Position numbers and translations under genes: made by a program. A stretch of DNA of 64,000 nt from UBA1275 sp002323515 (GTDB lineage Bacteria > Bacteroidota > Rhodothermia > Balneolales > Balneolaceae). Of this stretch, positions 53,249 through 62,489 are shown piece by piece. Below the pieces are notes generated by a model. The model ran no database searches. It was not told where the DNA came from and saw nothing but the letters and a program-made list of their open reading frames with translations. Within the stretch, counting starts at the first letter, position 1; each line of letters begins with the position of its first letter. The stretch is taken from NCBI GenBank assembly GCA_964007875.1, contig CAXGAH010000002.1, positions 127,442 through 191,441 of the forward strand, written 5' to 3'.

Positions 53249-54673
53249 ATGTACGAACCCAAGGATTTTACTAAACCCCTTCCCATTAAATTTATTTGGA
53301 CTTTTTTCGCAATATTACTGTTATCACTGATAACCCCAATCTTGCTTTGGGCTCAAAACTCAACGATCTCGCAGCCTAGGCCCACCGATCAGATTATCGC
53401 TCAGGTTAATGATCGTGTCATATTAAAGTCAGATATAGATACCGACGTTCGAACCTATATATTGCAAAATAGAAGTTACGGTCAGAGTATTCCATTCAGT
53501 GAAGCATTATGGTTTAATTTTCTGGAAAACTCAGTAGAAAACTTTATTCTACTTGAGAAGGCTAAAATTGACTCGGTTATAATACCAGATGACCGAGTAA
53601 ACAGAGCAATGGATCAACGTATTCAACAACTTATAATGCAAGCAGGATCCGAACAGGCATTAGAACGAGCTTTTGATAAGCCTGTTATCCAACTTCGCGA
53701 AGAATTCAGAGAAGATTTCAGAGAACAAATGACCACGGAGCAGGTTCGACAGACCTATTTATCAGGTGTAACAATAACTCGGCCTGAAGTAGCTGAATTT
53801 TTCGAAAGTATTCCTAAAGATTCCCTGCCAACAATACCTGAACAAGTAGCCCTTTCTCAAATTGTTATTATACCACCAGCAAAAAAAAATGCCAAAGAAG
53901 CGGCTCGTTATTTTGCAGAGAGCCTACGAGATTCCATCTTGGTACATGGAATCCCTCTAGAAGATTTAGCTAGGCGTCACAGTGATGGTCCTTCAGGTCC
54001 AAGAGGCGGTTTACTACCACTCATGGGGCTTAACGAATTGGTATCTGAATACTCAGCCGCTGCTGCTGCCTTAACTCAAGGACAAATATCCGAAGTGGTT
54101 GAAACAGAATATGGATATCATGTAATAGAATTAATTAAACGGATTGGAGATCAGATTGAGACGCGACACATTCTTATTTCGGTAAATGCAGAAGAACTTG
54201 ATGATGATGTCGCCATGAAGCGATTAATTAGTATTCGAGATAGTTTGGTTGAAATACCTGACCTTGAATTTTCAAGCTTGGCTCGAACAAAAAGCCAAGA
54301 CCCCATAACTAAAGTAACCGGAGGTAAGGTATTAGATCCTGAGACTGGAGAGCGATACATCTCTTTAAATAGATTAGATGCTAACCTATATCGAACCGTA
54401 TTGTTACTTGAAAATGTGGGGGATATTTCTGAACCAAGGGCATTTACTCTAAATTCACCGCAAGGTGCCCGTGCTTATAGAATTATTCATTTAGATGAGC
54501 GCATTGAGGAACACATAGCTAATATGGATTTAGATTTTGAAAGACTCCGAAACATTGCACTTCAACAAAAACAATTGCGCGAATACACACAATGGGTTGA
54601 GGAACTACGGGAAGAAGTGTACATAGAATATCGTATTGATTTGCCTAGTGCTTCCTTATCTCCCCAATTTTAA
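53249..54673 (+). CDS. surA: Periplasmic chaperone/peptidyl-prolyl isomerase SurA
   Basis: SurA escorts outer-membrane proteins across the periplasm. The 474-residue precursor has a signal peptide ending ILLWAQ. The N-terminal domain (about 47-185) opens with DQIIAQVNDRVILKSDIDTDV. A complete PpiC domain follows (about 190-295; SQIVIIPP, RRHSDGPSGPRGGLLPLMGLNELV, EYGYHVIELIKRIGDQ), then a second, more divergent one (ETRHILISV, FSSLARTKSQDP, about 300-405) and a C-terminal helix. This order matches SurA. Last of three tandem SurA-like genes, with moxR following after 19 bp. Confidence 0.9.
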   Translation: MYEPKDFTKPLPIKFIWTFFAILLLSLITPILLWAQNSTISQPRPTDQIIAQVNDRVILKSDIDTDVRTYILQNRSYGQSIPFSEALWFNFLENSVENFILLEKAKIDSVIIPDDRVNRAMDQRIQQLIMQAGSEQALERAFDKPVIQLREEFREDFREQMTTEQVRQTYLSGVTITRPEVAEFFESIPKDSLPTIPEQVALSQIVIIPPAKKNAKEAARYFAESLRDSILVHGIPLEDLARRHSDGPSGPRGGLLPLMGLNELVSEYSAAAAALTQGQISEVVETEYGYHVIELIKRIGDQIETRHILISVNAEELDDDVAMKRLISIRDSLVEIPDLEFSSLARTKSQDPITKVTGGKVLDPETGERYISLNRLDANLYRTVLLLENVGDISEPRAFTLNSPQGARAYRIIHLDERIEEHIANMDLDFERLRNIALQQKQLREYTQWVEELREEVYIEYRIDLPSASLSPQF

Positions 54674-54692
54674 CAATTAGGACTATTTAGAC

Positions 54693-55694
54693 ATGATAAA
54701 AGAAGTCGATTCGGTAGAAAAAGCAAAAGCCTTTTCACAACAATTCGTTGCTCTTAAAAACGAAATACAAAAAGTGATAATTGGGCAGGAAGAGATTATT
54801 GAATTACTTTTAGTCAGTCTTTTTTCTAAGGGACATTGTCTGCTGGTTGGAGTACCTGGATTGGCCAAAACACTTCTTATCAAAACACTCTCTGAGGCGT
54901 TAGATTTAGATTTTAATCGAATTCAATTCACCCCAGATTTGATGCCGGGTGATGTAACTGGCACTGAGGTTATCGAGGAAAACAAAGAAGCAGGTACCAA
55001 AGGCTTTCGATTTATAAAAGGCCCTATTTTTTCAAATATATTATTAGCTGACGAAATTAACCGTACACCACCGAAAACTCAATCGGCGTTACTCGAAGGC
55101 ATGCAAGAATATCATGTGACTGCATCGGGTAAAAGCTATGACCTAGACCAACCTTTCTTTGTATTGGCTACCCAAAACCCCATTGAACAAGAAGGAACCT
55201 ACCCTCTTCCGGAAGCTCAATTAGATCGCTTTATGTTTCAGCTTTGGGTTGACTATCCCACTTTTGATCAGGAAAAACAAATAATTACCCAAACAACTAG
55301 CACGACCTCTCCTTCTCCACGTCTACAAATGAATAAGACGGATATATTGGAGTACCAGCAACTAATTCGCGAAGTACCTATACCCTCGTCTGTGCTAGAT
55401 ATTACGGTATCTTTGGTCAGTAGCACTCGTCCAGGTGCTTCCGATAACAAATCTGGTAAGCATAGTATCGCAAATGAATTTTTAAGTTGGGGAGCTGGGC
55501 CTAGAGCATCCCAAAATTTGATCATTGCAGCAAAAACTAAAGCTTTATCGGAAGGTCGATTCAATATTACTGAGGATGACATAAAATACTTAGCAGTACC
55601 CGTGCTTCGGCATAGAATTATCCCGAATTACGCAGCAGAAGCGCAAGGATTGAGCTCCGTTGATATTATTGGTAATATTTTGAATACATTATAA
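54693..55694 (+). CDS. MoxR-family AAA+ ATPase
   Basis: MoxR ATPases act as chaperones that assemble VWA-domain partners. The 333-residue protein has the MoxR Walker A GVPGLAKT (53-60), Walker B-type ILLADEINRTPPKTQSALLEGMQE, FVLATQNPIEQEGTYPLPEAQLDRFMF (sensor 1 and Arg finger region), and a C-terminal lid. It is 9 bp from the VWA protein gene and follows the SurA trio. The DUF58 and Bat genes that normally sit in a moxR operon are missing. Confidence 0.93.
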   Translation: MIKEVDSVEKAKAFSQQFVALKNEIQKVIIGQEEIIELLLVSLFSKGHCLLVGVPGLAKTLLIKTLSEALDLDFNRIQFTPDLMPGDVTGTEVIEENKEAGTKGFRFIKGPIFSNILLADEINRTPPKTQSALLEGMQEYHVTASGKSYDLDQPFFVLATQNPIEQEGTYPLPEAQLDRFMFQLWVDYPTFDQEKQIITQTTSTTSPSPRLQMNKTDILEYQQLIREVPIPSSVLDITVSLVSSTRPGASDNKSGKHSIANEFLSWGAGPRASQNLIIAAKTKALSEGRFNITEDDIKYLAVPVLRHRIIPNYAAEAQGLSSVDIIGNILNTL

Positions 55695-55703
55695 AAGGTA
55701 TTC

Positions 55704-57935
55704 ATGGATTTTGTTGGCTTTCAACATAATTTTCCTGTCTTTTTACTCTCGCTTATTTGGCTAGGCTGTATACTTATAATTTGGTGGAGTTACTCCAAGG
55801 AAAAGAAATTAGATACTAAGATAGCTATAGGGTTAAGTTCATTACGTACTTTAAGTGTTACGATATTATTTCTACTGCTATTTAACCCTATTTTTTTTAG
55901 TAGTGATCTCCAGAAATCACCTCAAAACTTAATGGTACTTCTTGATAACTCTGAAAGTATGAGCTTAAATAAAGGTGATTATAAAGGAGCTGCTACCTAT
56001 AAGAACGTGCTAGATGAACTACAACAACTTGAGCAGCAACTAAACATTGTTTGGTATCAATTTGGAAATTTTGTGCGCCCCTCTTCTGCTATAGATAGTA
56101 TTCGCCTTAACGATTCAGATTCTCATTTAACCCAGGCAATTCAACAAGTACAAGCATTAAAAGAGGATTTTCAAGGAGTTCTTTTGGTCTCTGATGGCAT
56201 ACATAATTCTACTATAGACGCAAGTATAGAGGCAGAATTAACAGGACTCCCCTTCTATGTAGTAGCAATGGGTGATACAAATGGAGTTCAAGATGTATCT
56301 ATTGTTGATGTGCAACGAAATAGCTTAGGCTACTTGAATACTTCTCATGAATTCTCGGTCAGTATTCAAGCAGATGGCTACGCTAATGAACAACTGACAT
56401 TATCGATCAGTGATCTCATGGGGAATGTATTAGAAAGTACCACTCTTGAAGTCTCAACAAGTGGGCAACGTATCGTTCACCCTTTTAGGGTTAACTTGAA
56501 TAAGATAGGCTTACAATCTTTCCGCTTTGGTATAGAAGCTTTGGAAAACGAATGGACGTTAATGAATAACGAACTTCGTACTTCTGTTCAGGTGATTGAT
56601 GATCAGATCGATGTGGTGCACATTGCCTATCAGGTGCATCCTGATGTTCGTATGATACGAGATATTGTATCTACCAACCCTCAGATGCGCTTGCACACGG
56701 TAACCTTACAGCGAGATGGTAGTTACTTAGAAACGGATCTGGATGAAGATCTAGAGGCCGATATTGTTATTATTCATGGTGAACCGTGGGTAAATATCCT
56801 TGAACTAACTGAAAAAATCGGATTAGAACTGTCGTCAATGCCAATGGTATACCTACATATTCCAAGTCCTGTAAGAAGTAGATTATTGAATTCTTCTGTT
56901 TGGGAGCCTATGAATGATTGGTTTGATAACTCAGTGGGCCGTTTTCATCTGAATGCCAATACCAATGAGACGGTACCACCGGTAAATGCTAATTCTTTGA
57001 CCTTAAGTAGACATCCAATAGTAGCTGGTATTCCGAGACTAACCGAATCTACACCTAGTCTATCGGGCATACTGAGTCGACCACTATCTCTTTATGATAC
57101 CATCATTAATGCCCGCTATATTGGAGATCAAGAGGTATTCCCTACGATTCAAGTTAAGCAGTTTAGCTCATCTCGAACGGTGTTGGTTTCACATTGGAAT
57201 TGGTATTTGTTTTATCAAAGTTCACGCGGTCAACTGCGGGATTATGTGGATCAATTGTTTTCAAATATGATTTACTGGGTCAATAGTAATCCCAATGAAG
57301 ACAACATCCAAATAAATACAAGCAGAACAACCTACTCTGTTAACGAATCTGTACAATTCAATGCAACTTTGCTGAATGATAGTGGACAACCTGAGAATGA
57401 TGCTTCTGTTGAAATACTTATTTATGAACATGATTCCATGAATGCAGTATCGAGTTCTGATAATGAATTAGAAAAACAGATTTCGACCAATAATGCATCA
57501 AAAGATCAGAACGACCGAACCGAGTTACGTTCCAATATACAGTTGACTCCTTCCGGATCTGGTGAGTACACTGGAACAATTGACATAGATGAGGAAGGCA
57601 TTTTTTCTTATGACTCCATTGTACGTAAAAATGGTGCTGAATTAACTAGAGCCAGCGGTCAGTTTATTGTTCAAAAATCCAATGATGAATTTGTAGTTAC
57701 GAGTCGAGATAACTCGCTTCTACAAAGTATTGCTGCTGAAACCGACGGGTTTTTTTTGGAGTACAATAAAATTGAAATGCTTGGAGGTAGTATGCAAACC
57801 AGTGGGCTATTCGAAACCGTTGATATTCTGGTCGAGGAGTATTTCTATCCTGTGCAGAAAGTGTTTTGGTTCTTTATTGTGTTGATTTTATTAGGGCTTG
57901 AATGGTTCGCTAGGAAATGGGTTGGCTTGTTGTAG
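55704..57935 (+). CDS. Large membrane-anchored VWA-domain protein
   Basis: The 743-residue protein has two N-terminal membrane helices (about 13-28 and 45-65), then a VWA domain (about 75-190) with an intact MIDAS motif D81-N-S83-E-S85 and VSDGIH. Beta-sandwich-like (about 200-300) and glutamine-amidotransferase-like (about 305-550) regions follow, then another Ig-like part and a final membrane helix (about 715-735). The layout matches Bacteroidota VWA proteins paired with MoxR. It should span the inner membrane with most of its mass in the periplasm. MoxR lies just upstream as its probable partner; the process they serve is unknown. Confidence 0.82.
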   Translation: MDFVGFQHNFPVFLLSLIWLGCILIIWWSYSKEKKLDTKIAIGLSSLRTLSVTILFLLLFNPIFFSSDLQKSPQNLMVLLDNSESMSLNKGDYKGAATYKNVLDELQQLEQQLNIVWYQFGNFVRPSSAIDSIRLNDSDSHLTQAIQQVQALKEDFQGVLLVSDGIHNSTIDASIEAELTGLPFYVVAMGDTNGVQDVSIVDVQRNSLGYLNTSHEFSVSIQADGYANEQLTLSISDLMGNVLESTTLEVSTSGQRIVHPFRVNLNKIGLQSFRFGIEALENEWTLMNNELRTSVQVIDDQIDVVHIAYQVHPDVRMIRDIVSTNPQMRLHTVTLQRDGSYLETDLDEDLEADIVIIHGEPWVNILELTEKIGLELSSMPMVYLHIPSPVRSRLLNSSVWEPMNDWFDNSVGRFHLNANTNETVPPVNANSLTLSRHPIVAGIPRLTESTPSLSGILSRPLSLYDTIINARYIGDQEVFPTIQVKQFSSSRTVLVSHWNWYLFYQSSRGQLRDYVDQLFSNMIYWVNSNPNEDNIQINTSRTTYSVNESVQFNATLLNDSGQPENDASVEILIYEHDSMNAVSSSDNELEKQISTNNASKDQNDRTELRSNIQLTPSGSGEYTGTIDIDEEGIFSYDSIVRKNGAELTRASGQFIVQKSNDEFVVTSRDNSLLQSIAAETDGFFLEYNKIEMLGGSMQTSGLFETVDILVEEYFYPVQKVFWFFIVLILLGLEWFARKWVGLL

Positions 57936-57968
57936 TCTATGCCCTTTAACAAGTTACGTTAGTAACTT

Positions 57969-58493
57969 TTAATACTGAATTATAGAGTAGGATGGAATTT
58001 CTTTAAGAAGTTGATTTTTTCCCGATAAGAAGCTTAATTCGATGATAAAAGAATAGCCAACAACCTGCCCTCCTAGCTCCAAAACCAATTCTGTAGCTGC
58101 TTTTGCGGTTCCACCTGTGGCGAGTAAATCGTCGTGTATAATCACTTTATCGCCTGGGTTAATGGCATCGGTATGCATTTCTAGAATATCTTTACCATAC
58201 TCTAAACCGTACTCTTTTTGTATGGTTTGGTATGGTAATTTACCCTTTTTTCTTGCCGGCGCGAAGCCAGCTTGAAACTTAGCTGCTAAACTTGGTCCGA
58301 ATAGAAAACCTCTAGATTCTAGCCCGACAACTTTGTCAATTGTTAAAGTGTCGAAAGGTTTTTGTAAGGCAGAAAGTGTTAACTCGTTTGCCTTAGTATC
58401 TAACAATAATGGTGTAATATCTTTAAATTGAATCCCCGTTTCTGGGAAATCAGGTATAATTCGAATGTGTGAGCGTATGTATTCTGTGTCCAT
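57969..58493 (-). CDS. apt: Adenine phosphoribosyltransferase
   Basis: Apt salvages adenine to AMP using PRPP. The 174-residue protein opens with IRIIPDFPETGIQFKDITPLL, contains GLESRGFLFGPSLA, and has the PRPP loop VIIHDDLLATGGTA. Length is typical. It diverges from tadA, and converges with the VWA gene with a 33-bp gap. Confidence 0.96.
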   Translation of the reverse strand: MDTEYIRSHIRIIPDFPETGIQFKDITPLLLDTKANELTLSALQKPFDTLTIDKVVGLESRGFLFGPSLAAKFQAGFAPARKKGKLPYQTIQKEYGLEYGKDILEMHTDAINPGDKVIIHDDLLATGGTAKAATELVLELGGQVVGYSFIIELSFLSGKNQLLKEIPSYSIIQY

Positions 58494-58549
58494 GTTAGAA
58501 AGATGAGCTTGAGCGGTTACTGAGTTAAAAGCTAAGTATATTGAAATTT

Positions 58550-59029
58550 ATGAGCAACAATGAACCTATTTGGCAGCAGCATCAATTTTATATGGCTAAA
58601 GCGATAGAATTAGCTGAGCAAGCATATGACCATGGTGAAGTACCTGTTGGGGCGGTTGTCGTCCAAGAAAATAAAATCATAGGTAAGGGATTTAATCAAA
58701 CTCAAATGCTTCAAGACGCTACTGCTCACGCTGAAATGATTGCTTTATCCGCAGCTTTTGAAGCAAATGGTTCCAAATATCTGCATGGAGCCACTTTGTA
58801 TGTCAGTTTAGAGCCGTGTGTTATGTGTGCAGGAGCATTATTGTTGTCTAAAATTGACCGGCTTGTTTTTGGAGCTTCTGATCCAAAATCAGGAGCTTGT
58901 GGTAGTCTTTTCAATATTCATGACGACAAAAAACTGAATCATCATTTTGAGGTAATTCAAGGCATACTGGAAGCGGATGCTGAGTACCTTCTGAAAACAT
59001 TCTTTGCAAAAAAGAGGAGTAAAGGCTAA
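58550..59029 (+). CDS. tadA: tRNA-specific adenosine deaminase / nucleoside deaminase
   Basis: TadA converts adenosine 34 of tRNA-Arg to inosine. The 159-residue protein has the zinc site H60-A-E62 in ATAHAEMIAL and the PCVMC pair (C90, C93), plus FGASDPKSGACGSLFN as in TadA. The start is the ATG of MSNNEPIWQ; an in-frame TTG three codons earlier is less likely. It is divergent from apt across 56 bp. Confidence 0.92.
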   Translation: MSNNEPIWQQHQFYMAKAIELAEQAYDHGEVPVGAVVVQENKIIGKGFNQTQMLQDATAHAEMIALSAAFEANGSKYLHGATLYVSLEPCVMCAGALLLSKIDRLVFGASDPKSGACGSLFNIHDDKKLNHHFEVIQGILEADAEYLLKTFFAKKRSKG

Positions 59030-59072
59030 ATCTCCCTGGTGTTCAACATTGACCTATACCAAGTTATCTATA

Positions 59073-60647
59073 TCAATCAGCTATAAAAAGCTTTTTGAAG
59101 CGAATCCATCTCCGAAAAATTTTACGTCTGCCCAGTGATGTACTCAATGGTAATACCCAATTGAATATAAGAAAGAGTGAAATACCAATACCAAGTATTA
59201 GTTGGGGTATATAACCATAATAACTTTCGTAATAATTCATCATTTCCTGTCCCAACAAATAGGCTGAAATACCTAAAATAGGTGCCCATACTAGCGTACT
59301 AGCTATAAAATGAAGTAGGAAATTCGATAAAGGGTATCTACACAGCCCCGCACTGAAATAAGCGGGGAAACGACTTCCTGGTATGAATCGACTCAACCAA
59401 AGTACACCCACTGCATTTTTACTAAACCAATGAGTAAAATAATCTAAATCCTTTTCGGTCATCATCCATCTTAAAGGTACCTTCAGTAACCATACCCGTT
59501 TAAAGGTACGACCTAACACATAAATAAAGATATCAAATACAATAACTCCTAGGGCTGACGCTAAAATAGCATTACTCAAATGAAGCACTCCTCGAGAAGC
59601 TAATACTCCAGCTGATATACAGGCCAGATCTTCGGAAAACAAAGATATTAATGCGATAATAAGCATTAATGCTGCTAAATATACCCCTGATACTCGTACA
59701 TAATTATCTAGATTAAATTCCTCTTGAATATCAGAATCCCAAGGAAGACGGAGTGATCCTTGTGGAGAAATTTGAGCCATCTTGGCTAGTTCAAATGGTA
59801 AAACATGAGCTAATGATTGGGTATCCACCACATACATAGTACTGTCTGAAAATAAAGAATAACGTTGCACAAAGGTATCCATAAGAGGAATTCTTTGATT
59901 TTCGTTCATAATCCAGCGGGTGTCTTCTTTTGTTTGAGTTCTAAGAATTTTAGAAATATTAGCAAGTTCAAAACTGTGCTGTGTTGCTTGAGATAATTGA
60001 TAATCTGAAACTAATCTTATTTCCTGTGCCCTCTCTTTCCAATAATTAAGTTTTCCGAAGTGAGGTAGTGCATGGTATAAAATTTGAAGTGTATACCCGT
60101 AGGCTTGAACAAAGAGATTATTCAAATAATACCCACCTAGTAAATGTGTATCGGGCAATGGCGTAGGATTCAAAAGCAATAATCTTAGGTTGTTGCTAGT
60201 AATTTGACTTCCTACTTCCAGTGCTAAATGAGTCCACTCCTGATCTGCTACAAATAGTATTGGTCCTTTTCCATGTTCTGTTCGTGTAAGGAGTGCATTT
60301 CTTAGAGCACCTTCCTCTGCATTATTACCCCGTAGAGGGTAGGCTACATAATCTACCCTTGAAACCAAGGTATCTTCTGTGTAATACTGCCATAATCTGG
60401 AGTGTAATTCATCGGTGAGGCCGAATGAAACAATTAACGTGGTCTTGCTTAGCGTAGTGTCATCAACTACTTTCGGATTGCTTTTACGCGTTAAATACTC
60501 ATGAAATAAATTATCAGTTTGTACTGTTAGAACAGGAAATTTTTGTTGCCTGTCTTGCTGCACAAGACCCTGAATATTGGATACAAGAACCAGAATCGTA
60601 AAAACAAAAAGCAGACTCTTATAAAGATAGGGTCTTTTATTGGGCAT
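59073..60647 (-). CDS. DedA/VTT membrane protein with N-terminal hydrolase-like domain
   Basis: The C-terminal third (about 310-505) is a DedA/VTT domain: SARGVLHLSNA-type entry, FDIFIYVLGRTFKRVW, the SRFIPGSRFPAYFSAGL core with the conserved Arg-x3-Pro-G-x-R, and two closing helices. DedA proteins affect lipid scrambling and membrane potential. The N-terminal part follows one membrane helix (about 9-27) and covers residues about 40-300. It shows alpha/beta-hydrolase-like strands (TLIVSFGL, VDYVAYPLRG, ILFVADQEW, LLLLNPTP), but the nucleophile turn G-x-S-x-G is replaced by VADQEW, so it is probably inactive. plsC overlaps its start by 11 bp. Confidence 0.75.
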   Translation of the reverse strand: MPNKRPYLYKSLLFVFTILVLVSNIQGLVQQDRQQKFPVLTVQTDNLFHEYLTRKSNPKVVDDTTLSKTTLIVSFGLTDELHSRLWQYYTEDTLVSRVDYVAYPLRGNNAEEGALRNALLTRTEHGKGPILFVADQEWTHLALEVGSQITSNNLRLLLLNPTPLPDTHLLGGYYLNNLFVQAYGYTLQILYHALPHFGKLNYWKERAQEIRLVSDYQLSQATQHSFELANISKILRTQTKEDTRWIMNENQRIPLMDTFVQRYSLFSDSTMYVVDTQSLAHVLPFELAKMAQISPQGSLRLPWDSDIQEEFNLDNYVRVSGVYLAALMLIIALISLFSEDLACISAGVLASRGVLHLSNAILASALGVIVFDIFIYVLGRTFKRVWLLKVPLRWMMTEKDLDYFTHWFSKNAVGVLWLSRFIPGSRFPAYFSAGLCRYPLSNFLLHFIASTLVWAPILGISAYLLGQEMMNYYESYYGYIPQLILGIGISLFLIFNWVLPLSTSLGRRKIFRRWIRFKKLFIAD

Positions 60648-61422
60648 GTTTCTTTAAATTCTCGTATTCAATTTCTGACCACTCATAAATGGATTCTGTT
60701 AATTTCTTTCTTGATTCGTCTTTCCATATTTGGTCTGAGAATGATAATCTAGCAATGTACCCTTTTTTGGTAAGTAAAGATATAAAATGAGCTACAAATG
60801 ATGTATCATCCCACCATGGGACATAGGATGATCCAAATAGTGATTTACCCCCTCCCATTTTGTCCTCATAATGCAGTAATACTGAGTGAACTGGGAATTG
60901 CTGTGACGCTGGTATTTCCAATAGTGGTGAATGATAGGGCTTTAGTTCATCGCCTAGTGTGGTTGTTCCTTCTGGGAAAACGATTAAACCACGTGGACTA
61001 TGTAACTCTCTGGAAATTAATTTATTAACCCTAGAAATATCCATTTTCTTAGTTCGGTTAACAAAAATAATTCCAATTAGTTTCATGGCTTGACCCATGA
61101 TTGGCCATGACTTCAAATCATGTTTGGCAACGAAAGTAGCTCTAAGTGAGGCTAATAACACCCAAATATCTGCATAGCTGAGGTGATTAGAGACTAGATA
61201 AAATGATGGCTTAGGCACAGAGCCTTGTAGGTCTAATTTCCCACCAGTTAATACCATCATACATCGTCCCCAGCTATTAGTGATGAAGCCAACCACTAAT
61301 GCATAATGAGTCGATAACCACTTAATTGGGTAACAAAGTACAATCAATAAGATATGAACCAAGGTGATTAAACAAATAAGTGGTAGTCGTATAAGCAGTC
61401 GTATCCAACCTGTGAAAGTCAT
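60637..61422 (-). CDS. 1-acyl-sn-glycerol-3-phosphate acyltransferase (PlsC family)
   Basis: The protein (261 residues) makes phosphatidate from lysophosphatidate or a related lipid. It has one or two N-terminal membrane segments (about 9-32), the catalytic NHLSYAD (H-x4-D), the FVNRTKKMD block and FPEGTTT. The ATG of MTFTGWIRLL is chosen because the 26 in-frame residues upstream are less typical. Its stop lies within the DedA-fusion start (11-bp overlap), so the two are coupled; lipid synthesis and lipid transport may be linked. Confidence 0.9.
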   Translation of the reverse strand: MTFTGWIRLLIRLPLICLITLVHILLIVLCYPIKWLSTHYALVVGFITNSWGRCMMVLTGGKLDLQGSVPKPSFYLVSNHLSYADIWVLLASLRATFVAKHDLKSWPIMGQAMKLIGIIFVNRTKKMDISRVNKLISRELHSPRGLIVFPEGTTTLGDELKPYHSPLLEIPASQQFPVHSVLLHYEDKMGGGKSLFGSSYVPWWDDTSFVAHFISLLTKKGYIARLSFSDQIWKDESRKKLTESIYEWSEIEYENLKKHAQ

Positions 61423-61571
61423 GGTTTGCAAGTAAAAGTGGAGTTGCAAGATGTGATAATAATTAACAACAAAAATAGACAAGCATTCTTTAGCTAACAA
61501 GTAACTATTTCATTTTAAGATTGGGTAAACAAATAGTAGAAATACTATATTATTGAGATAATACATTCATT

Positions 61572-61609
61572 GGTTAGACTACTAACCCAAAAATTAGAAT
61601 CCTGGGTTA
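61572..61609. promoter_or_regulatory. Overlapping inverted repeats between divergent genes
   Basis: GGTTAG (61572-61577) pairs perfectly with CTAACC (61582-61587) across a 4-base loop, while TAACCCA (61583-61589) pairs with TGGGTTA (61603-61609) across 13 bases. The middle segment belongs to both, so the two stems exclude each other. Placed 33 bp before the alpha/beta hydrolase start, this could be an operator or a leader switch. Confidence 0.35.
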
Positions 61610-61641
61610 AAATAACGCATAATATCTCGTTTTAAATTGGA

Positions 61642-62421
61642 ATGCTCTATCATAAAACATATATCATTGGAGATCAAAAAGACTGGGTAGTTTTTATCCA
61701 TGGTGCCGGCGGTAGCTCCTCCATATGGTTTCAACAAATAAAGGCTTTTAGAGAGAATTTTAATTTATTACTCGTGGATCTTCGGGGCCATGGTAAATCC
61801 AAAGACTTTTTCGAGCAATATTATAATAATGAGTACACCTTTGAAAGCGTGAGTCATGACGTATTGCAAGTTTTAGACTATCTTGGAATAGAAAAAACTC
61901 ATTTTGTGGGAGTATCATTAGGAACAATTATCATACGTCAGATAGCTGAAATGGCGCCTAATCGTATTCATTCAGGGGTATTATGTGGGGCAATAACTCG
62001 TTTAGATATACGATCGAGGGTGTTGGTGCAATTGGGGAACTGGTTTAAAAAGCTCATACCATACATGTGGCTTTATAGTTTATTCGCTTGGATCATCATG
62101 CCTAGATCAAGACATAAAAAAGCCCGGCATCTATTTATTCAAGAAGCCAAAAAGCTCTATCAGAAAGAATTTATACGCTGGTTTGGACTAACTAAAAGAT
62201 TAAACCCTCTCCTTCGATTTTTTAAAGATAAGGATACTAATACTCCGTTTCTATATATCATGGGCGATCAAGACCACATGTTTTTATCGGCTGCACGTTC
62301 TATCGTTCAATTACACAAACACTCAACACTTCAGGTTGTCACTAATTGTGGTCATGTGTGTAATGTGGAACAGCCTAATATCTTTAACCTAATGGCTATT
62401 AAATATTTACAAAACATCTAA
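61642..62421 (+). CDS. Alpha/beta hydrolase
   Basis: The 259-residue protein has a complete alpha/beta-hydrolase active site: the oxyanion HGAGGSS (20-26), DLRGHGKS (46-53), nucleophile S92 in GVSLGT, the acid D211 in GDQDH and H238 in CGHVCN. No signal peptide is seen. A hydrophobic cap region (about 133-153) could bind lipid-like substrates. It faces away from plsC. Substrate not identifiable; lipases, BioH-type esterases and haloperoxidase-like enzymes share these motifs. Confidence 0.88.
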   Translation: MLYHKTYIIGDQKDWVVFIHGAGGSSSIWFQQIKAFRENFNLLLVDLRGHGKSKDFFEQYYNNEYTFESVSHDVLQVLDYLGIEKTHFVGVSLGTIIIRQIAEMAPNRIHSGVLCGAITRLDIRSRVLVQLGNWFKKLIPYMWLYSLFAWIIMPRSRHKKARHLFIQEAKKLYQKEFIRWFGLTKRLNPLLRFFKDKDTNTPFLYIMGDQDHMFLSAARSIVQLHKHSTLQVVTNCGHVCNVEQPNIFNLMAIKYLQNI

Positions 62422-62489
62422 ATTATAGTTTTTAGGTTCGGTTTTGTATTTATTCTTACATTCGATTCACTTATTCAAAATTCGAAACT

